Positions 9,338 to 19,409 of a DNA stretch of 64,000 nt are shown one piece after another. This DNA is from Bradyrhizobium amphicarpaeae (GTDB taxonomy: Bacteria > Pseudomonadota > Alphaproteobacteria > Rhizobiales > Xanthobacteraceae), in NCBI RefSeq assembly GCF_002266435.3, contig NZ_CP029426.2, positions 1,952,001-2,016,000 on the forward strand, written 5' to 3'. The notes beneath the pieces are model-generated. The model had not been told where the DNA came from, did no database searches, and saw nothing but the letters and a program-made list of their open reading frames with translations. The translations under genes and the position numbers were made by a program. Numbering within the stretch: the first letter of the stretch is position 1; each line of letters begins with the position of its first letter.

Positions 9338-9613
9338 ATGGACAATAGAATTAATGAAATTCGACGTAAAATCAGCGCCTTGAGGCTTGAAATGGCCGGC
9401 GTCGAGGCCTCGGTGCGCGACCGCATCAACGGCGACCGCGATTGCGCCGAACAGGCGCTGTTGCAGATGGATCTGCGCCGGAAGGTCGACCTGCTGATCA
9501 ACGAATGGAAGGCTGCCGGCGGCGGCGGTGTCCTGCCCGACGTTCGCAATCCGGTTCGCCTTCGTCTCATCAAGACAGTCGGCAGTTCCGGGCGCGCGAG
9601 CGTCTCGCGCTGA
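9338..9613 (+). CDS. Small coiled-coil-like hypothetical protein (91 aa)
   Basis: The N-terminal half (about 1-60) is charged and helical, with heptad-like spacing (INEIRRKISALRLEMAGVEASV), so a coiled coil is possible. A glycine-rich turn (AAGGGGVLPD) and a basic tail follow. It is divergent from the DUF3072-like gene, with an AT-rich 62-base gap containing TTGACT about 30 bases before the start. I do not recognise the family. Confidence 0.6.
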   Translation: MDNRINEIRRKISALRLEMAGVEASVRDRINGDRDCAEQALLQMDLRRKVDLLINEWKAAGGGGVLPDVRNPVRLRLIKTVGSSGRASVSR

Positions 9614-9749
9614 GTTCTGCGAGCGGATTCCCTCGTGCGAACGCTTCTGCAATCCCCGCTGCACATCCCCGTGAGATGCCGGCCGGCTCACGGAACGGAA
9701 GCCGTGACGGCCGATTGACCGGGCTCCTCTTACAGCAATGGAGCGTTCC

Positions 9750-10310
9750 ATGGATCTCAAAGGCAAGACCATTGCCATTCTCGCGACGAATGGTTTCGAG
9801 CAGTCGGAACTGGAAGTGCCGCGCGACCGTCTGAAACAGGCCGGCGCTACGGTTCACGTGATCTCGCCCACGGCCGGCGAGATCAAGGGCTGGGACAAGA
9901 AGGATTGGGGGCGGCCGGTGACGGTCGACAAGACGCTGGACCAGGTTTCCAGCAGCGACTACGACGCCCTGGTATTGCCGGGCGGACAGATCAACCCCGA
10001 CCTGCTTCGCCTCGAGCCGAGAGCATTGTCCTTCATCAAGGAGGTCTTCAATGCGAAGAAGGTCGTTGCCGCCGTCTGCCATGCGCCGTGGCTCCTGATC
10101 GAGACGGGCATCGCCAAGGGCCGCAAGATGACGTCCTACAAGTCCATCAAGACCGACGTCATCAATGCCGGCGCGGCATGGGAAGACTCGGCCGTGGTCG
10201 TCGACCAGGGCATCATCACCTCGCGCAATCCCGGTGACTTGGAAGCGTTCAGCGCCAAGATCATCGAAGAAGTGAAGGAGGGCCGTCACGTGCAGCGCAA
10301 CGCTGCCTGA
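9750..10310 (+). CDS. DJ-1/PfpI family protein (type 1 glutamine amidotransferase fold)
   Basis: The 186-residue protein has the PfpI pattern: TIAILATNGFEQSELEVPRD near the start, then LPGGQINPDLLR, and the nucleophile elbow AVCHAPW with Cys110 followed by His111. Family members are proteases, deglycases or stress chaperones such as YhbO. The ATG at 9750 is preferred because GGAG lies six bases upstream; the ATG at 9738 would put the ribosome site inside the gene. A near-match to an EcfG promoter (GGAAC at 9692, 16 bases, GATT) lies upstream. A terminator follows. Confidence 0.92.
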   Translation: MDLKGKTIAILATNGFEQSELEVPRDRLKQAGATVHVISPTAGEIKGWDKKDWGRPVTVDKTLDQVSSSDYDALVLPGGQINPDLLRLEPRALSFIKEVFNAKKVVAAVCHAPWLLIETGIAKGRKMTSYKSIKTDVINAGAAWEDSAVVVDQGIITSRNPGDLEAFSAKIIEEVKEGRHVQRNAA

Positions 10311-10333
10311 GTGACAGCAGCTCTCCTGCAACG

Positions 10334-10362
10334 AAAAAGCCCCGCGTCGCCGCGGGGCTTTT
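10334..10362. terminator. Bidirectional intrinsic terminator
   Basis: Eight-base GC stem gccccgcg/cgcggggc with AAAAA before and TTTT after, between convergent genes ending at 10310 (+) and 10385 (-). It can serve both strands. Confidence 0.9.
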
Positions 10363-10384
10363 GTCTGAGTTGGTCGGCCTGAGC

Positions 10385-10633
10385 TCACTTGGAATTGCTC
10401 ATGCCCTTGCCGCTCTTGTTCATCATGGTGCCGCCTTGGTCCGAGCCGGGACCGGAGCCGCCCTGGCCGGAAGGATCCGCGCCCTTCGAGGACTTGGTGT
10501 TGGCGCCGGTGGTCTGCGAGGACGACATCGACGATCCGTGTTTCGCCTTGTGCGACTTGGCCTGTGCGGCGAGCGGCGCGGCGGCGAGGCCGGTGGCCAA
10601 TATTGCGGTGAGAACGAGCTTCGTCTTCGTCAT
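10385..10633 (-). CDS. Small exported protein, Ser/Gly/Lys-rich (82 aa)
   Basis: The ATG at 10633 has GGGAG upstream. A clear signal peptide (KTKLVLTAILATGLAAAPLAAQA) is followed by a low-complexity mature part rich in Ser, Gly, Thr and Lys, with several Met near the end. It is probably disordered in the periplasm. It carries an EcfG-type promoter (10671-10695). No domain is recognised; rhizobial genomes often hold such short stress-induced exported proteins. Confidence 0.75.
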   Translation of the reverse strand: MTKTKLVLTAILATGLAAAPLAAQAKSHKAKHGSSMSSSQTTGANTKSSKGADPSGQGGSGPGSDQGGTMMNKSGKGMSNSK

Positions 10634-10670
10634 GCGGGGAACTCCCTGAGTTAAATTGACGCAGGCTGCC

Positions 10671-10695
10671 AACCGCCATTTGCCGAAGGAGTTCC
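10671..10695 (-). promoter_or_regulatory. EcfG-type promoter for the small exported protein
   Basis: Minus strand GGAAC (10695-10691), 16 bases, GGTT (10674-10671). The ATG of the target gene is at 10633. Confidence 0.7.
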
Positions 10696-10727
10696 TGAGG
10701 ACACGTCGGCCGAGCCGCACGCACGCT

Positions 10728-10985
10728 TCAAGTTTGCTTGTCCTCCACGAGGATGAACACGGCGCCGGTGAGTGTCGCGCCGATCGCGAACGTCGTCACC
10801 AGGGTGAGGGCGAAGACGATCGCGGCTTGGCTTCCGCCGTGATCGAGCAGGCTGGCGACGGCGGGATTGGACAGGATCAGCGTGAGGCCGAAGGTAAGGC
10901 CGAGCGCCGCGCCCATCATCGCATGCGTCATCAGTCTGATGAGGCCGGTCGGAGAGATCAGGTCCGAAGACTTTCTTGCGCGCAT
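10728..10985 (-). CDS. Small inner-membrane protein with two membrane segments (85 aa)
   Basis: From the ATG at 10985 the 85-residue product starts MRARKSSD and has two hydrophobic helices (about 18-42 and 54-80) separated by a short polar loop (DHGGSQ), ending EDKQT. A TTG at 11012 is possible, but the EcfG-type promoter at 11012-11036 overlaps it, which excludes it as the start of that transcript. No family is recognised; probably a small stress-induced membrane protein. Confidence 0.75.
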   Translation of the reverse strand: MRARKSSDLISPTGLIRLMTHAMMGAALGLTFGLTLILSNPAVASLLDHGGSQAAIVFALTLVTTFAIGATLTGAVFILVEDKQT

Positions 10986-11011
10986 GGAACCGCATCCCGA
11001 ACTGGCATGCA

Positions 11012-11036
11012 AACGCGGATGACATTTCGCGGTTCC
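11012..11036 (-). promoter_or_regulatory. EcfG-type promoter for the small membrane protein
   Basis: Minus strand GGAAC (11036-11032), 16 bases, CGTT (11015-11012): an exact match to the published GGAAC-N16-CGTT form. The target ATG is at 10985. Confidence 0.78.
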
Positions 11037-11056
11037 AGATGCGTGGAGAAATCTTC

Positions 11057-11347
11057 ATGACGGCTTCATCCGACGTTCATGCCGGATTTGCGAGGATGAA
11101 GACCAGCAAAACGGGAACATTCGATATGGGTGAAGTCGTCTATCTTTACCGCTCGCTGGCCTATCGCAACGCGGCTGCGGACCTGCTGCGCAAGGCCCGC
11201 AAACTGCCACGCGGCGTGGAGCGAAGTGCGGCCCGCCGCTACGCCAGGGCGCTGCGCGATCTCGCCCGGACGGAAGCCTGGCTCGAAGGACGCCTCGCCG
11301 AGCAAGCGCGGCCGCCCCGGCGAACGAGGATGGTGGCGTCGGGCTAG
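11057..11347 (+). CDS. Small basic hypothetical protein (96 aa)
   Basis: The ATG at 11057 has GTGGAG about 10 bases upstream; later in-frame ATGs at 11096 and 11126 are alternatives. Residues about 25-85 form an Arg/Ala-rich helical region (VYLYRSLAYRNAAADLLRKA, then RRYARALRDLARTEAWLEGR). The stop overlaps the stop of the convergent kinase gene in a shared CTAG. No domain recognised. Confidence 0.6.
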   Translation: MTASSDVHAGFARMKTSKTGTFDMGEVVYLYRSLAYRNAAADLLRKARKLPRGVERSAARRYARALRDLARTEAWLEGRLAEQARPPRRTRMVASG

Positions 11348-12831
11348 CCCGAGGCGCGTTGCAATCCGGACGCGCTTGCGGCGTCGAATTTTCCGGGTGT
11401 GGTCGCCGCCGTCTTGCGTATCAGCGGCACCTCCAGGCGGCACACCAATCCCTCGGCCCGCCAATCGAATTGCGCTTGTCCACCGAGCTGGGACTCGACG
11501 CTCGCAAGCAGGCTCCGCGTGCCGAAGCCGCGAGATTTCGGCGGCATGACGAGTGGGCCGCCGGATTCTTCCCAGCTCAGCGTCAGCAATTGGTCCTCGA
11601 CTTGCCAGCCGATCGCGAGCCGTCCCGACCTGGTCGAGAGGGCGCCGTACTTGGCCGAATTGGTGAAGAGCTCGTGCAGCGCGAGCGCCAAGGTCTGAGC
11701 CGTCGTCGGCAGCAACTGGACCTCCGGACCCGCCAACACGATCTGGCCGCCGAGCGAATAGGGCGCAACCTCCTCGTCGATCAGCTTGGAGAGCTCGGCG
11801 CCCTGCCAGCTCGACAGCGACAGGATGGTGTGCACGCGCGCCAAGGCGTTGATGCGTCCCTCCACGGCGTTGACATAGGCCTTGACCTCGTCGGCGCGGG
11901 TGAGGCGCACGATCGACTGCGCCAGGGCCAGCGCGTTCTTGGCGCGATGATCGACTTCCCGGGCCAGCAGATTCTGCCGTTCCTCGGCACGCTTGCGTTC
12001 TGTGATGTCCACGGTGACGCCGCTCACGCGCACGACGCGACTGCTGTCGTCCACCGTTGCTGCCGCCGTGCCCACGCACCAGCGCACCTCCCCATCGGGC
12101 CGCAGGATGCGGAACTCGGTCTCATAGGCCCGCGTGCCCATGTTGAATTCGGCAACCGCCTTGCGCAACTGCTCGACGTCATCGGGATGCAGCAGCGCCT
12201 GCACGTTGGCCGGGTTGACCGCGAAGCTTTCGGGGTTGACGCCAAAGATGCGATATTGCCCCTCGTCCCACATCCAGTCGCCGCTGATCCAGTCCCAGTC
12301 CCAGGAACCCATCTTGCCGGCGGCGATCGCCATGCTGCGCCGCTGCTCGCTTTCGCGTAATTTCGTGGTGGAGTTCTCCAGTTCCGCCGTGCGTGCGCGG
12401 ACGCGATCCTCGAGCTCCTGGTTCAGCCGTTCCAGCTCGCGGGTCTTGCGGTAGAGTTCGGAAAACACCTTGATCTTGGCGCGCAGCACCTCCGGCACGA
12501 CCGGTACCGGCACGTAGTCGACCGCGCCCATCTCGTAGCCGCGCAACCGGTCGATGTCGCTGACCTGGATGGCGGAGATGAAGATCATCGCGGTCTTCTG
12601 GAAGCGCGGATGCTCGCGGATCATCGCGGCGAGTTCGAAGCCGTCGAGCTCGGGCATGCAGACGTCGACCAGGATCACCGCGATCTCGGTCTTGAGCAGC
12701 ACCTCCAGCGCCTCGCGGCCGGACGAGGCGATCACGAGGTTTTCGCCGAGTTCCTTCAATATCACCTCATAGGCGAGCAGCTTTGCGGGCTGGTCGTCGA
12801 CGAGGAGGATGTTGACCTTTTCGTGGTCCAT
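11344..12831 (-). CDS. Response regulator-PAS-HWE (HRXXN) histidine kinase
   Basis: The 495-residue protein has a receiver domain (1-120) with phospho-acceptor D56 ([12 protein letters not shown]), a coiled linker (about 125-165), a PAS domain (about 170-285) ending in [10 protein letters not shown], and an HWE-family kinase module. The module has H295 in [13 protein letters not shown], the N-box [13 protein letters not shown] and the defining W-x-E in LSWEESGG. It lies 14 bases downstream of the giant hybrid kinase and is presumably cotranscribed. The receiver may accept phosphate from that kinase and control the HWE output. HRXXN kinases activate PhyR in known general-stress systems, so such a role is plausible. 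Confidence 0.93.
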   Translation of the reverse strand: MDHEKVNILLVDDQPAKLLAYEVILKELGENLVIASSGREALEVLLKTEIAVILVDVCMPELDGFELAAMIREHPRFQKTAMIFISAIQVSDIDRLRGYEMGAVDYVPVPVVPEVLRAKIKVFSELYRKTRELERLNQELEDRVRARTAELENSTTKLRESEQRRSMAIAAGKMGSWDWDWISGDWMWDEGQYRIFGVNPESFAVNPANVQALLHPDDVEQLRKAVAEFNMGTRAYETEFRILRPDGEVRWCVGTAAATVDDSSRVVRVSGVTVDITERKRAEERQNLLAREVDHRAKNALALAQSIVRLTRADEVKAYVNAVEGRINALARVHTILSLSSWQGAELSKLIDEEVAPYSLGGQIVLAGPEVQLLPTTAQTLALALHELFTNSAKYGALSTRSGRLAIGWQVEDQLLTLSWEESGGPLVMPPKSRGFGTRSLLASVESQLGGQAQFDWRAEGLVCRLEVPLIRKTAATTPGKFDAASASGLQRASG

Positions 12832-12845
12832 TCGCGGATCCAAAC

Positions 12846-15800
12846 TCAACGGTGCAGCCACATGCGGATCGCAAGCAGCAATTGATCGGTGTTGACGGGT
12901 TTGGCGAGGTAGTCGGACGCGCCGGCCTCCAGGCATTTTTCGCGGTCGCCCTTCATCGCCTTGGCGGTCAGCGCGATGATCGGAAGGCGGGCGAAGGCCG
13001 GGTTTTCGCGAATGACGCCGATGGTCTGGTAGCCATCCATCTGCGGCATCATGATGTCCATCAGCACGATGGCGATCTCCGGATTGGATTCGACCAGGGT
13101 GACGGCTTCACGGCCGGTCGTGGCCGTCAGCACCTTCATGCCGCGCCGTTCCAGCACGCTCGACAGCGCGAAGATGTTGCGGGCATCGTCGTCGACGAGC
13201 AGGGCGGTCTTGCCGATCAGGTCCTCGTCGGAACTGTTCAGCTTCTCCAGCATGCGCTGCTTCTCGAGCGGAAGTTCCGTGATCACGCGGTGCAGGAACA
13301 ATGCGGTCTCGTCGAGCAGGCGTTCCGGCGATTCCACGCCCTTGACCACGATGCTGCGCGCCATGGTGTGAAGTTCCGCATCCTCGTCCGCGGAGAGCTC
13401 GCGGCCGGTGAAGACCACGACCGGGATGTTCGACAGGGCCTCGTCGTTGCGAATCTGGTCCAGCACCTCGAAGCCGCTCATGTCGGGTAGCCTGAGGTCG
13501 AGCACCACGCAGTCGCAGGGGGCCTCGCGCAGCGTCGAAAGCGCACCGGCGCCGGTGTCGGTCGTCACGATCTCGATGTCGTCGTGATGCAGCAACTCGC
13601 GGATCGAGAGCTGCTCGGCCTCGTTGTCCTCGACGATCAGGAGCCGCTTGCGCCTGGGGCGTGCATATTCCTTGATCTGCGTCAGCGCGGCCGAGACGCC
13701 CTCGGTCGTCGTCGGTTTGTTGACGAAGGAGAACGCGCCGCGCGCGAGCGCATGCTGGCGATCTTCGTCGAGCGTGATGATCTGCACGGGGATATGGCGG
13801 GTCAACGGATTGTGCTTGAGCTGGCTCAACACGGTCCAGCCGAGCATGTCGGGCAGGAACACGTCGAGCGAGACCGCGCGCGGCTGGTACTGCTTGGCGA
13901 GCTCCAGCGCCTCGGCACCGCGGGCAGCGACCAGCACCTTGAATCCCTTGTCGCGCGCGAGGTCGACCAGCACGCGCGCGTAATGCGGGTCGTCCTCGAC
14001 GATCAGGAGGATGCTGTCGCCGGGTTCGAGATTGAGGCGGTCGTCGGCAAGCTGCTCGATGACGCGCTGCTGCTCCGGCGCGGCCGGCTGCAGCGCCGGC
14101 GGCTGGTTGTGCGGCTGCAGCGTCGGCGTCGTACGCGGCGCGAGCGTCGGGCCGGAATATTTGAGCGGCAGATAGAGCGTGAACGACGAGCCCTTGCCCG
14201 GCAGGCTGCGCAGATGGATCTCGCCGCCCAGCAGGCTCGCCAGTTCGCGGCTGATCGCAAGTCCAAGGCCGGTGCCGCCGTATTTCCGGCTGGTGCCGGC
14301 GTCGGCCTGCTGGAACGCCTCGAAGATCAGCTTCTGCTTCTCCAGCGGAATGCCGATGCCGGTGTCGGACACTTCGAACGCGATCACGGCCGGGGCGGAG
14401 TTCAGCACCGGGTGATCCGTCCCCCAGCCGCCGACCGCGCCGGTGACCTTCAGGCGCACCTCGCCTTCGGCGGTGAACTTGAAGGCGTTGGAGAGCAGGT
14501 TCTTCAGAACCTGCTGCAGCCGCTTCGAATCGGTGACGACGCTGCGCGGCAGGTTCGGATCGATGTCGATCTTGAACGACAGATTGCGGTTGTCCGCCTC
14601 GTGCCGGAACGGCCGGCCGACGGTCTCGAGCAGGTTCGCCGTCAGGATCTCCTCGGCGTCGACAGTGACCGTTCCCGACTCGATCTTGGACAGATCCAGG
14701 ATGTCGCTGATGAGATTGAGCAGGTCGGTGCCGGCGCCGTGGATGGTGCGGGCGAATTCGACCTGCTTGGCCGAGAGGTTGCCATCCGGATTGTCGGTGA
14801 GCTGCTGTCCAAGGATCAGGATCGAGTTCAGCGGTGTGCGCAGCTCGTGGCTCATATTGGCCAGGAATTCGGACTTGTATTTCGAGGTCAGGGCAAGCTC
14901 GGTGGCCTTTTCCTCCAGGGCGCGGCGGGCCTGCTCGATCTCCTGGTTCTTGCGCTCGACCTCGACGTTGCGCTCGGCGAGCTGCTGGGCCTTCTGCTCG
15001 AGCTGGTCGTTGGTCTGCTGCAGCTCGCGCTGCTGGGTCTGAAGCTCGCCGGCGAGCTGCTGCGACTGCTTGAGCAGGCCTTCGGTCTGCATCGTCGCTT
15101 CGATCGAATTGAGCACGATGCCGATGGAGTCGGTGAGCTGCTCCAGGAAGGTCATCTGCGAGGTGGTGAAGGAGACGAGCGAGGCGAGCTCGATCACGGC
15201 CTTGACCTGGTTTTCGAACAGCACCGGGAGCACGACGAGGTTCTTCGGCGCGACGCGGAACAGCGCGGAGTTGATCGGCACCACGTCGGAGGGGATGTCG
15301 GCGACCATGCGCGGCCGCTTGTCGAGGGCGCACTGGCCGATCAGGCCATCGCCGAATTGCAGGACGCGCTGATAGGGATAGATGCCGTCGCTGGCGTAGG
15401 AAGCGAGTAGAACGAGTTCCGGATTGTCCTCGCTCTCGACCTGGTAGATCACGCCGGTATGGGCGTTCACCAGCGGCGACAATTCGGTGAGCAACAGCCG
15501 GCCGACGGTGGTCAGGTCGCGCTGGCCCTGCAGCATGTTGGTGAATTTGGCGAGGTTGGTCTTCAGCCAGTCCTGCTCGGTGTTCACGTCCGTCGTGAGA
15601 CGGAGATTCGTGATCATCGTGTTGATGTTGTCTTTCAGCTCGGCGACTTCGCCGCGGGCATCGACCTGGATCGATCGCGTCAAATCGCCCTTGGTGACGG
15701 CGGTCGCGACTTCCGCGATCGCGCGCACCTGCGAGGTGAGGTTGGCCGCGAGCAGGTTGACGTTGCCGGTGAGGTCCTTCCAAGTGCCGGCAGCACCCGG

Positions 15801-18800
15801 CACGTTGGCCTGACCGCCGAGGCGGCCTTCGACGCCGACCTCGCGCGCCACCGACGTCACCTGGTCGGCGAAGGTCGCGAGCGTCTCGGTCATGTTGTTG
15901 ATGGTGTCGGCGAGGGCGGCGACCTCGCCGCGGGATTTCATCGTCAGGTTCTGCTTGAGATCGCCGTTGGCGACCGCGGTCACGACCTTGACGATGCCGC
16001 GGACCTGCTCGGTCAGGTTCGCCGCCATCAGGTTCACCGTGTCGGTGAGATCCTTCCAGGTGCCGGCGACGCCGGGCACCTGGGCCTGGCCGCCGAGCTT
16101 GCCCTCAGTGCCGACCTCGCGCGCCACGCGCGTGACTTCGCCGGCGAAGGCGTTGAGCTGGTCCACCATGGTGTTGATGGTGTTCTTCAGCTCGAGGATT
16201 TCGCCCTTCACGTCCACGGTGATCTTGCGCGACAAGTCGCCGCGCGCGACCGCGGTCGTGACTTCGGCGATGTTGCGGACCTGGGTGGTGAGGTTCGCGG
16301 CCAGAAGATTGACGTTGTCGGTCAGATCCTTCCACGTGCCGCCGACGCCGGGCACGACGGCCTGACCGCCGAGGCGGCCTTCGGTGCCGACCTCGCGCGC
16401 GACGCGCGTCACTTCGGCGGCGAAAGAGCGGAGCTGCTCGACCATGGTGTTCAAGGTGTCCTTGAGCAGCAGGATCTCGCCGCGCACGTCCACCGTGATC
16501 TTCTTCGACAAATCGCCGCCGGCGATCGCGGTCGCGACCTCGGCGATGTTGCGGACCTGGGCCGTCAGGTTCGAGGCCATGAAGTTGACGTTGTCGGTGA
16601 GGTCCTTCCAGGTGCCGGCGACGCCGGGCACCTCGGCCTGGCCGCCGAGCTTGCCTTCGGTGCCGACCTCGCGCGCCACGCGCGTCACTTCGCCGGCAAA
16701 GCCGTTGAGCTGGTCCACCATGGTGTTGATGGTGTTCTTGAGCTCGAGGATCTCGCCCTTCACGTCCACGGTGATCTTGCGCGACAGGTCGCCACGCGCC
16801 ACGGCGGTGGTCACTTCGGCGATGTTGCGAACCTGGGCAGTGAGGTTGCCCGCCATCGAGTTGACGCTGTCGGTCAGGTCCTTCCAGGTGCCGGCGACGC
16901 CTGGCACATTGGCCTGGCCGCCGAGGCGACCTTCGGTGCCGACCTCGCGCGCCACGCGCGTCACCTCGCCCGCGAAGCGGTTGAGCTGGTCGACCATCGT
17001 GTTCAAGGTGTCCTTGAGCTGCAGGATCTCGCCGCGTACGTCCACGGTGATCTTGCGCGACAGATCGCCGCCCGCGATCGCGGTCGCGACCTCTGCGATG
17101 TTGCGGACCTGGGCGGTGAGGTTGCCCGCCATCGAGTTGACGCTGTCGGTGAGGTCCTTCCAGGTGCCGGCGACGCCGGGGACGCCGGCCTGGCCGCCGA
17201 GCTTGCCGTCGGTGCCCACCTCGCGCGCGACGCGCGTGACTTCGCCGGCGAAGGCGTTGAGCTGGTCGACCATGGTGTTGAGCGTCTCCTTCAGCTGAAG
17301 GATCTCGCCCGACACGTTCACCGTGATCTTCTTCGACAGATCGCCCTTGGCGACCGCAGTCGCGACCTCGGCGATGTTGCGGACCTGGCCGGTGAGGTTC
17401 GAGGCCATCGAGTTGACGCTGTCGGTCAGGTCCTTCCAGGTGCCGCCGACGCCGCGCACGACGGCCTGACCGCCGAGCTTGCCTTCGGTGCCGACCTCGC
17501 GCGCCACGCGGGTGACTTCGCCGGCGAAGGCGTTGAGCTGGTCCACCATGGTGTTGATGGTGTCCTTCAGCTCCAGGATCTCGCCGCGCACGTCCACCGT
17601 GATCTTCTTCGACAGATCGCCGCCGGCGACCGCGGTCGTCACCTCGGCGATGTTGCGGACTTGCGCCGTCAGGTTCGACGCCATCGAGTTGACGCTCTCG
17701 GTGAGGTCCTTCCAGGTGCCGGCGACGCCGAGCACGTTGGCCTGGCCGCCGAGCCGTCCCTCGGTGCCGACCTCGCGCGCCACGCGCGTCACTTCGCCGG
17801 CAAACGCGTTGAGCTGGTCGACCATGGTGTTGAGCGTTTCCTTCAGCTGAAGGATTTCGCCCGAGACGTTCACGGTGATCTTCTTAGAAAGGTCGCCGCT
17901 CGCGATGGCCGTGGCGACGTCGGCGATGTTGCGGACCTGCGCGGTCAGGTTCGAGGCCATGAAGTTGACGTTGTCGGTGAGGTCCTTCCAGGTGCCGGCC
18001 ACGCCGGGCACCTGGGCCTGACCGCCGAGCTTGCCTTCGGTGCCGACCTCGCGCGCCACGCGCGTCACTTCCGAGGCGAAGGCGTTGAGCTGGTCCACCA
18101 TGGTGTTGATGGTATCTTTCAGCTCGAGGATCTCGCCGCGCACGTCCACCGTGATCTTGCGCGAGAGGTCGCCGCGCGCCACGGCGGTGGTGACGTTGGC
18201 GATGTTGCGGACCTGCGCGGTCAAATTGCCGCACATCGCGTTGACGGAGTCGGTCAGGTCCTTCCAGGTGCCGGCGACGCCGGGCACGATGGCCTGGCCG
18301 CCGAGCTTGCCGTCGGTGCCGACCTCGCGCGCCACGCGCGTCACCTCGGAGGCGAACGAGCGCAACTGGTCCACCATCGTGTTGATGGCTTCTTTGAGTT
18401 GAAGGATTTCGCCACGGACGTCGACGGTGATCTTCTTGGACAAATCGCCGTTTGCGACCGCGATCGTCACCTCGGCGATGTTGCGAACCTGGTTGGTCAA
18501 ATTGTTCGCCATCGAGTTGACGCTCTCGGTGAGGTCCTTCCAGACGCCGGTCACTTCCGGCACCTGGGCCTGGCCGCCGAGCTTGCCCTCGGTGCCGACC
18601 TCGCGCGCCACGCGCGTCACCTCGGAGGTGAACACGCCGAGCTGCTTGATCATGGTGTTGACGATGTTGGCCGACTGCAGGAACTCGCCCCGCAGCGGAC
18701 GGCCGTCGACATCGAGCTTGACGGTCTGGAGCAGGTCGCCTTGCGCAACGGCGGCGACCGCGCGCGTCACCTCGCGGGTCGGCCAAAGCAAATCGTCGAT

Positions 18801-19142
18801 CAGCGTGTTGACCGAACCTTCCATGTCGGCCCAGGAGCCGGAGGCAAGGCCGAACTTCACGCGCTGGCGCGTCTTGCCTTCGCGGCCGACCACCTGGCCG
18901 ACAAGCTCGAGTTGCTGCGCCATGCGCTGGTTGGCGGCGATGATTTCATTGAAAGTGTCGGCGATCTTGCCGTCGATGCCGAGATAGTCGCCGCTCATGC
19001 GGACGGAGAAATCGCCGCTGCGCATGGCCTGCAGGGCGAGCAGCAGTTCCGCCCGCGAATCCGCATCAGATACACCGTTGGGTTTTGGCTTTGGGACGCG
19101 ACGACCGGACCGTGATGCAGATCCGGGATCGAGGTCGCTCAT
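12846..19142 (-). CDS. Giant soluble poly-HAMP/GAF hybrid histidine kinase with three receivers
   Basis: At 2098 residues this is the largest gene here. After ~170 residues containing degenerate HAMP-like segments come 11 tandem 92-residue units, each with [30 protein letters not shown] and [15 protein letters not shown] segments, to about 1180. Then follow a GAF domain (about 1195-1345), a coiled coil (about 1355-1415), HisKA with H1432 (SHELRTPLN), an HATPase domain to about 1640, and receivers with D1760, D1882 and D2029. No membrane segment is visible. The architecture parallels fungal group III (Nik1/Os-1) osmosensing kinases, which also use 92-residue HAMP repeats. The ATG at 19142 follows GGGGGA; an EcfG-type promoter lies at 19282-19306. 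Confidence 0.95.
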   Translation of the reverse strand: MSDLDPGSASRSGRRVPKPKPNGVSDADSRAELLLALQAMRSGDFSVRMSGDYLGIDGKIADTFNEIIAANQRMAQQLELVGQVVGREGKTRQRVKFGLASGSWADMEGSVNTLIDDLLWPTREVTRAVAAVAQGDLLQTVKLDVDGRPLRGEFLQSANIVNTMIKQLGVFTSEVTRVAREVGTEGKLGGQAQVPEVTGVWKDLTESVNSMANNLTNQVRNIAEVTIAVANGDLSKKITVDVRGEILQLKEAINTMVDQLRSFASEVTRVAREVGTDGKLGGQAIVPGVAGTWKDLTDSVNAMCGNLTAQVRNIANVTTAVARGDLSRKITVDVRGEILELKDTINTMVDQLNAFASEVTRVAREVGTEGKLGGQAQVPGVAGTWKDLTDNVNFMASNLTAQVRNIADVATAIASGDLSKKITVNVSGEILQLKETLNTMVDQLNAFAGEVTRVAREVGTEGRLGGQANVLGVAGTWKDLTESVNSMASNLTAQVRNIAEVTTAVAGGDLSKKITVDVRGEILELKDTINTMVDQLNAFAGEVTRVAREVGTEGKLGGQAVVRGVGGTWKDLTDSVNSMASNLTGQVRNIAEVATAVAKGDLSKKITVNVSGEILQLKETLNTMVDQLNAFAGEVTRVAREVGTDGKLGGQAGVPGVAGTWKDLTDSVNSMAGNLTAQVRNIAEVATAIAGGDLSRKITVDVRGEILQLKDTLNTMVDQLNRFAGEVTRVAREVGTEGRLGGQANVPGVAGTWKDLTDSVNSMAGNLTAQVRNIAEVTTAVARGDLSRKITVDVKGEILELKNTINTMVDQLNGFAGEVTRVAREVGTEGKLGGQAEVPGVAGTWKDLTDNVNFMASNLTAQVRNIAEVATAIAGGDLSKKITVDVRGEILLLKDTLNTMVEQLRSFAAEVTRVAREVGTEGRLGGQAVVPGVGGTWKDLTDNVNLLAANLTTQVRNIAEVTTAVARGDLSRKITVDVKGEILELKNTINTMVDQLNAFAGEVTRVAREVGTEGKLGGQAQVPGVAGTWKDLTDTVNLMAANLTEQVRGIVKVVTAVANGDLKQNLTMKSRGEVAALADTINNMTETLATFADQVTSVAREVGVEGRLGGQANVPGAAGTWKDLTGNVNLLAANLTSQVRAIAEVATAVTKGDLTRSIQVDARGEVAELKDNINTMITNLRLTTDVNTEQDWLKTNLAKFTNMLQGQRDLTTVGRLLLTELSPLVNAHTGVIYQVESEDNPELVLLASYASDGIYPYQRVLQFGDGLIGQCALDKRPRMVADIPSDVVPINSALFRVAPKNLVVLPVLFENQVKAVIELASLVSFTTSQMTFLEQLTDSIGIVLNSIEATMQTEGLLKQSQQLAGELQTQQRELQQTNDQLEQKAQQLAERNVEVERKNQEIEQARRALEEKATELALTSKYKSEFLANMSHELRTPLNSILILGQQLTDNPDGNLSAKQVEFARTIHGAGTDLLNLISDILDLSKIESGTVTVDAEEILTANLLETVGRPFRHEADNRNLSFKIDIDPNLPRSVVTDSKRLQQVLKNLLSNAFKFTAEGEVRLKVTGAVGGWGTDHPVLNSAPAVIAFEVSDTGIGIPLEKQKLIFEAFQQADAGTSRKYGGTGLGLAISRELASLLGGEIHLRSLPGKGSSFTLYLPLKYSGPTLAPRTTPTLQPHNQPPALQPAAPEQQRVIEQLADDRLNLEPGDSILLIVEDDPHYARVLVDLARDKGFKVLVAARGAEALELAKQYQPRAVSLDVFLPDMLGWTVLSQLKHNPLTRHIPVQIITLDEDRQHALARGAFSFVNKPTTTEGVSAALTQIKEYARPRRKRLLIVEDNEAEQLSIRELLHHDDIEIVTTDTGAGALSTLREAPCDCVVLDLRLPDMSGFEVLDQIRNDEALSNIPVVVFTGRELSADEDAELHTMARSIVVKGVESPERLLDETALFLHRVITELPLEKQRMLEKLNSSDEDLIGKTALLVDDDARNIFALSSVLERRGMKVLTATTGREAVTLVESNPEIAIVLMDIMMPQMDGYQTIGVIRENPAFARLPIIALTAKAMKGDREKCLEAGASDYLAKPVNTDQLLLAIRMWLHR
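15604..18790 (-). repeat. Tandem 276-bp coding repeat array (poly-HAMP units)
   Basis: The marker tcgcgcgcca recurs at 15841 (partly diverged after it), 16117, 16393, 16669, 16945, 17221, 17497, 17773, 18049, 18325 and 18601, always 276 bases apart, with no insertion or deletion across 2760 bases. Units are highly similar at DNA level. This can cause assembly collapse and recombination between units. Confidence 0.93.
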
Positions 19143-19281
19143 ATTAATTCCCCCGCAGGTGTCGGCCGAATCCAAAGGCCGGACGCGATTGGTCAAAATA
19201 GAGCGTCAGCCATATCCGAAATCAAGCACCAACGTCTCGGCGCGAGGAAATGGAACCTGCCGTGCTCAGCCCGGCGGATAT

Positions 19282-19306
19282 AACAACGATGCGCCGAAAT
19301 GGTTCC
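19282..19306 (-). promoter_or_regulatory. EcfG-type promoter upstream of the kinase operon
   Basis: Minus strand GGAAC (19306-19302), 16 bases, TGTT (19285-19282). The kinase ATG is at 19142, implying a leader of about 130 bases, longer than for the other sites here. Confidence 0.6.
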
Positions 19307-19358
19307 ATGCGAATTGAAAAAGAGGTCCCGGCCCGTTTTTTCGTTCACCGCACCGTTC

Positions 19359-19383
19359 GGAACACGCGGCAAATCTCGCGGTT
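19359..19383 (+). promoter_or_regulatory. EcfG-type promoter for the 97-aa exported protein
   Basis: GGAAC (19359-19363), 16 bases, GGTT (19380-19383). The ATG is at 19410. It faces away from the similar site at 19282-19306, making a divergent pair. Confidence 0.7.
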
Positions 19384-19409
19384 AGCACGCAATGACAGGG
19401 AGAACGGAT

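Noticed and set aside
9692..9716. EcfG-type promoter for the DJ-1/PfpI gene
   Set aside because: Spacing is 16 but the -10 reads GATT, breaking the GTT core; kept only as a near-match.
13108..15783. 891-codon open frame on the minus strand, another frame
   Set aside because: Shadow of the kinase gene; Arg/Pro-rich composition typical of off-frame reading in high-GC DNA.
15604..18790. Regular 276-base periodicity, possible CRISPR-like array
   Set aside because: Unit length, coding continuity and lack of short repeats with unique spacers show coding HAMP repeats, not CRISPR.
15459..19115. A 1218-codon open frame on the plus strand
   Set aside because: It lies wholly inside the giant kinase gene on the other strand. 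The repeats and high GC make the antisense frame stay open; its product is repetitive and matches no family.
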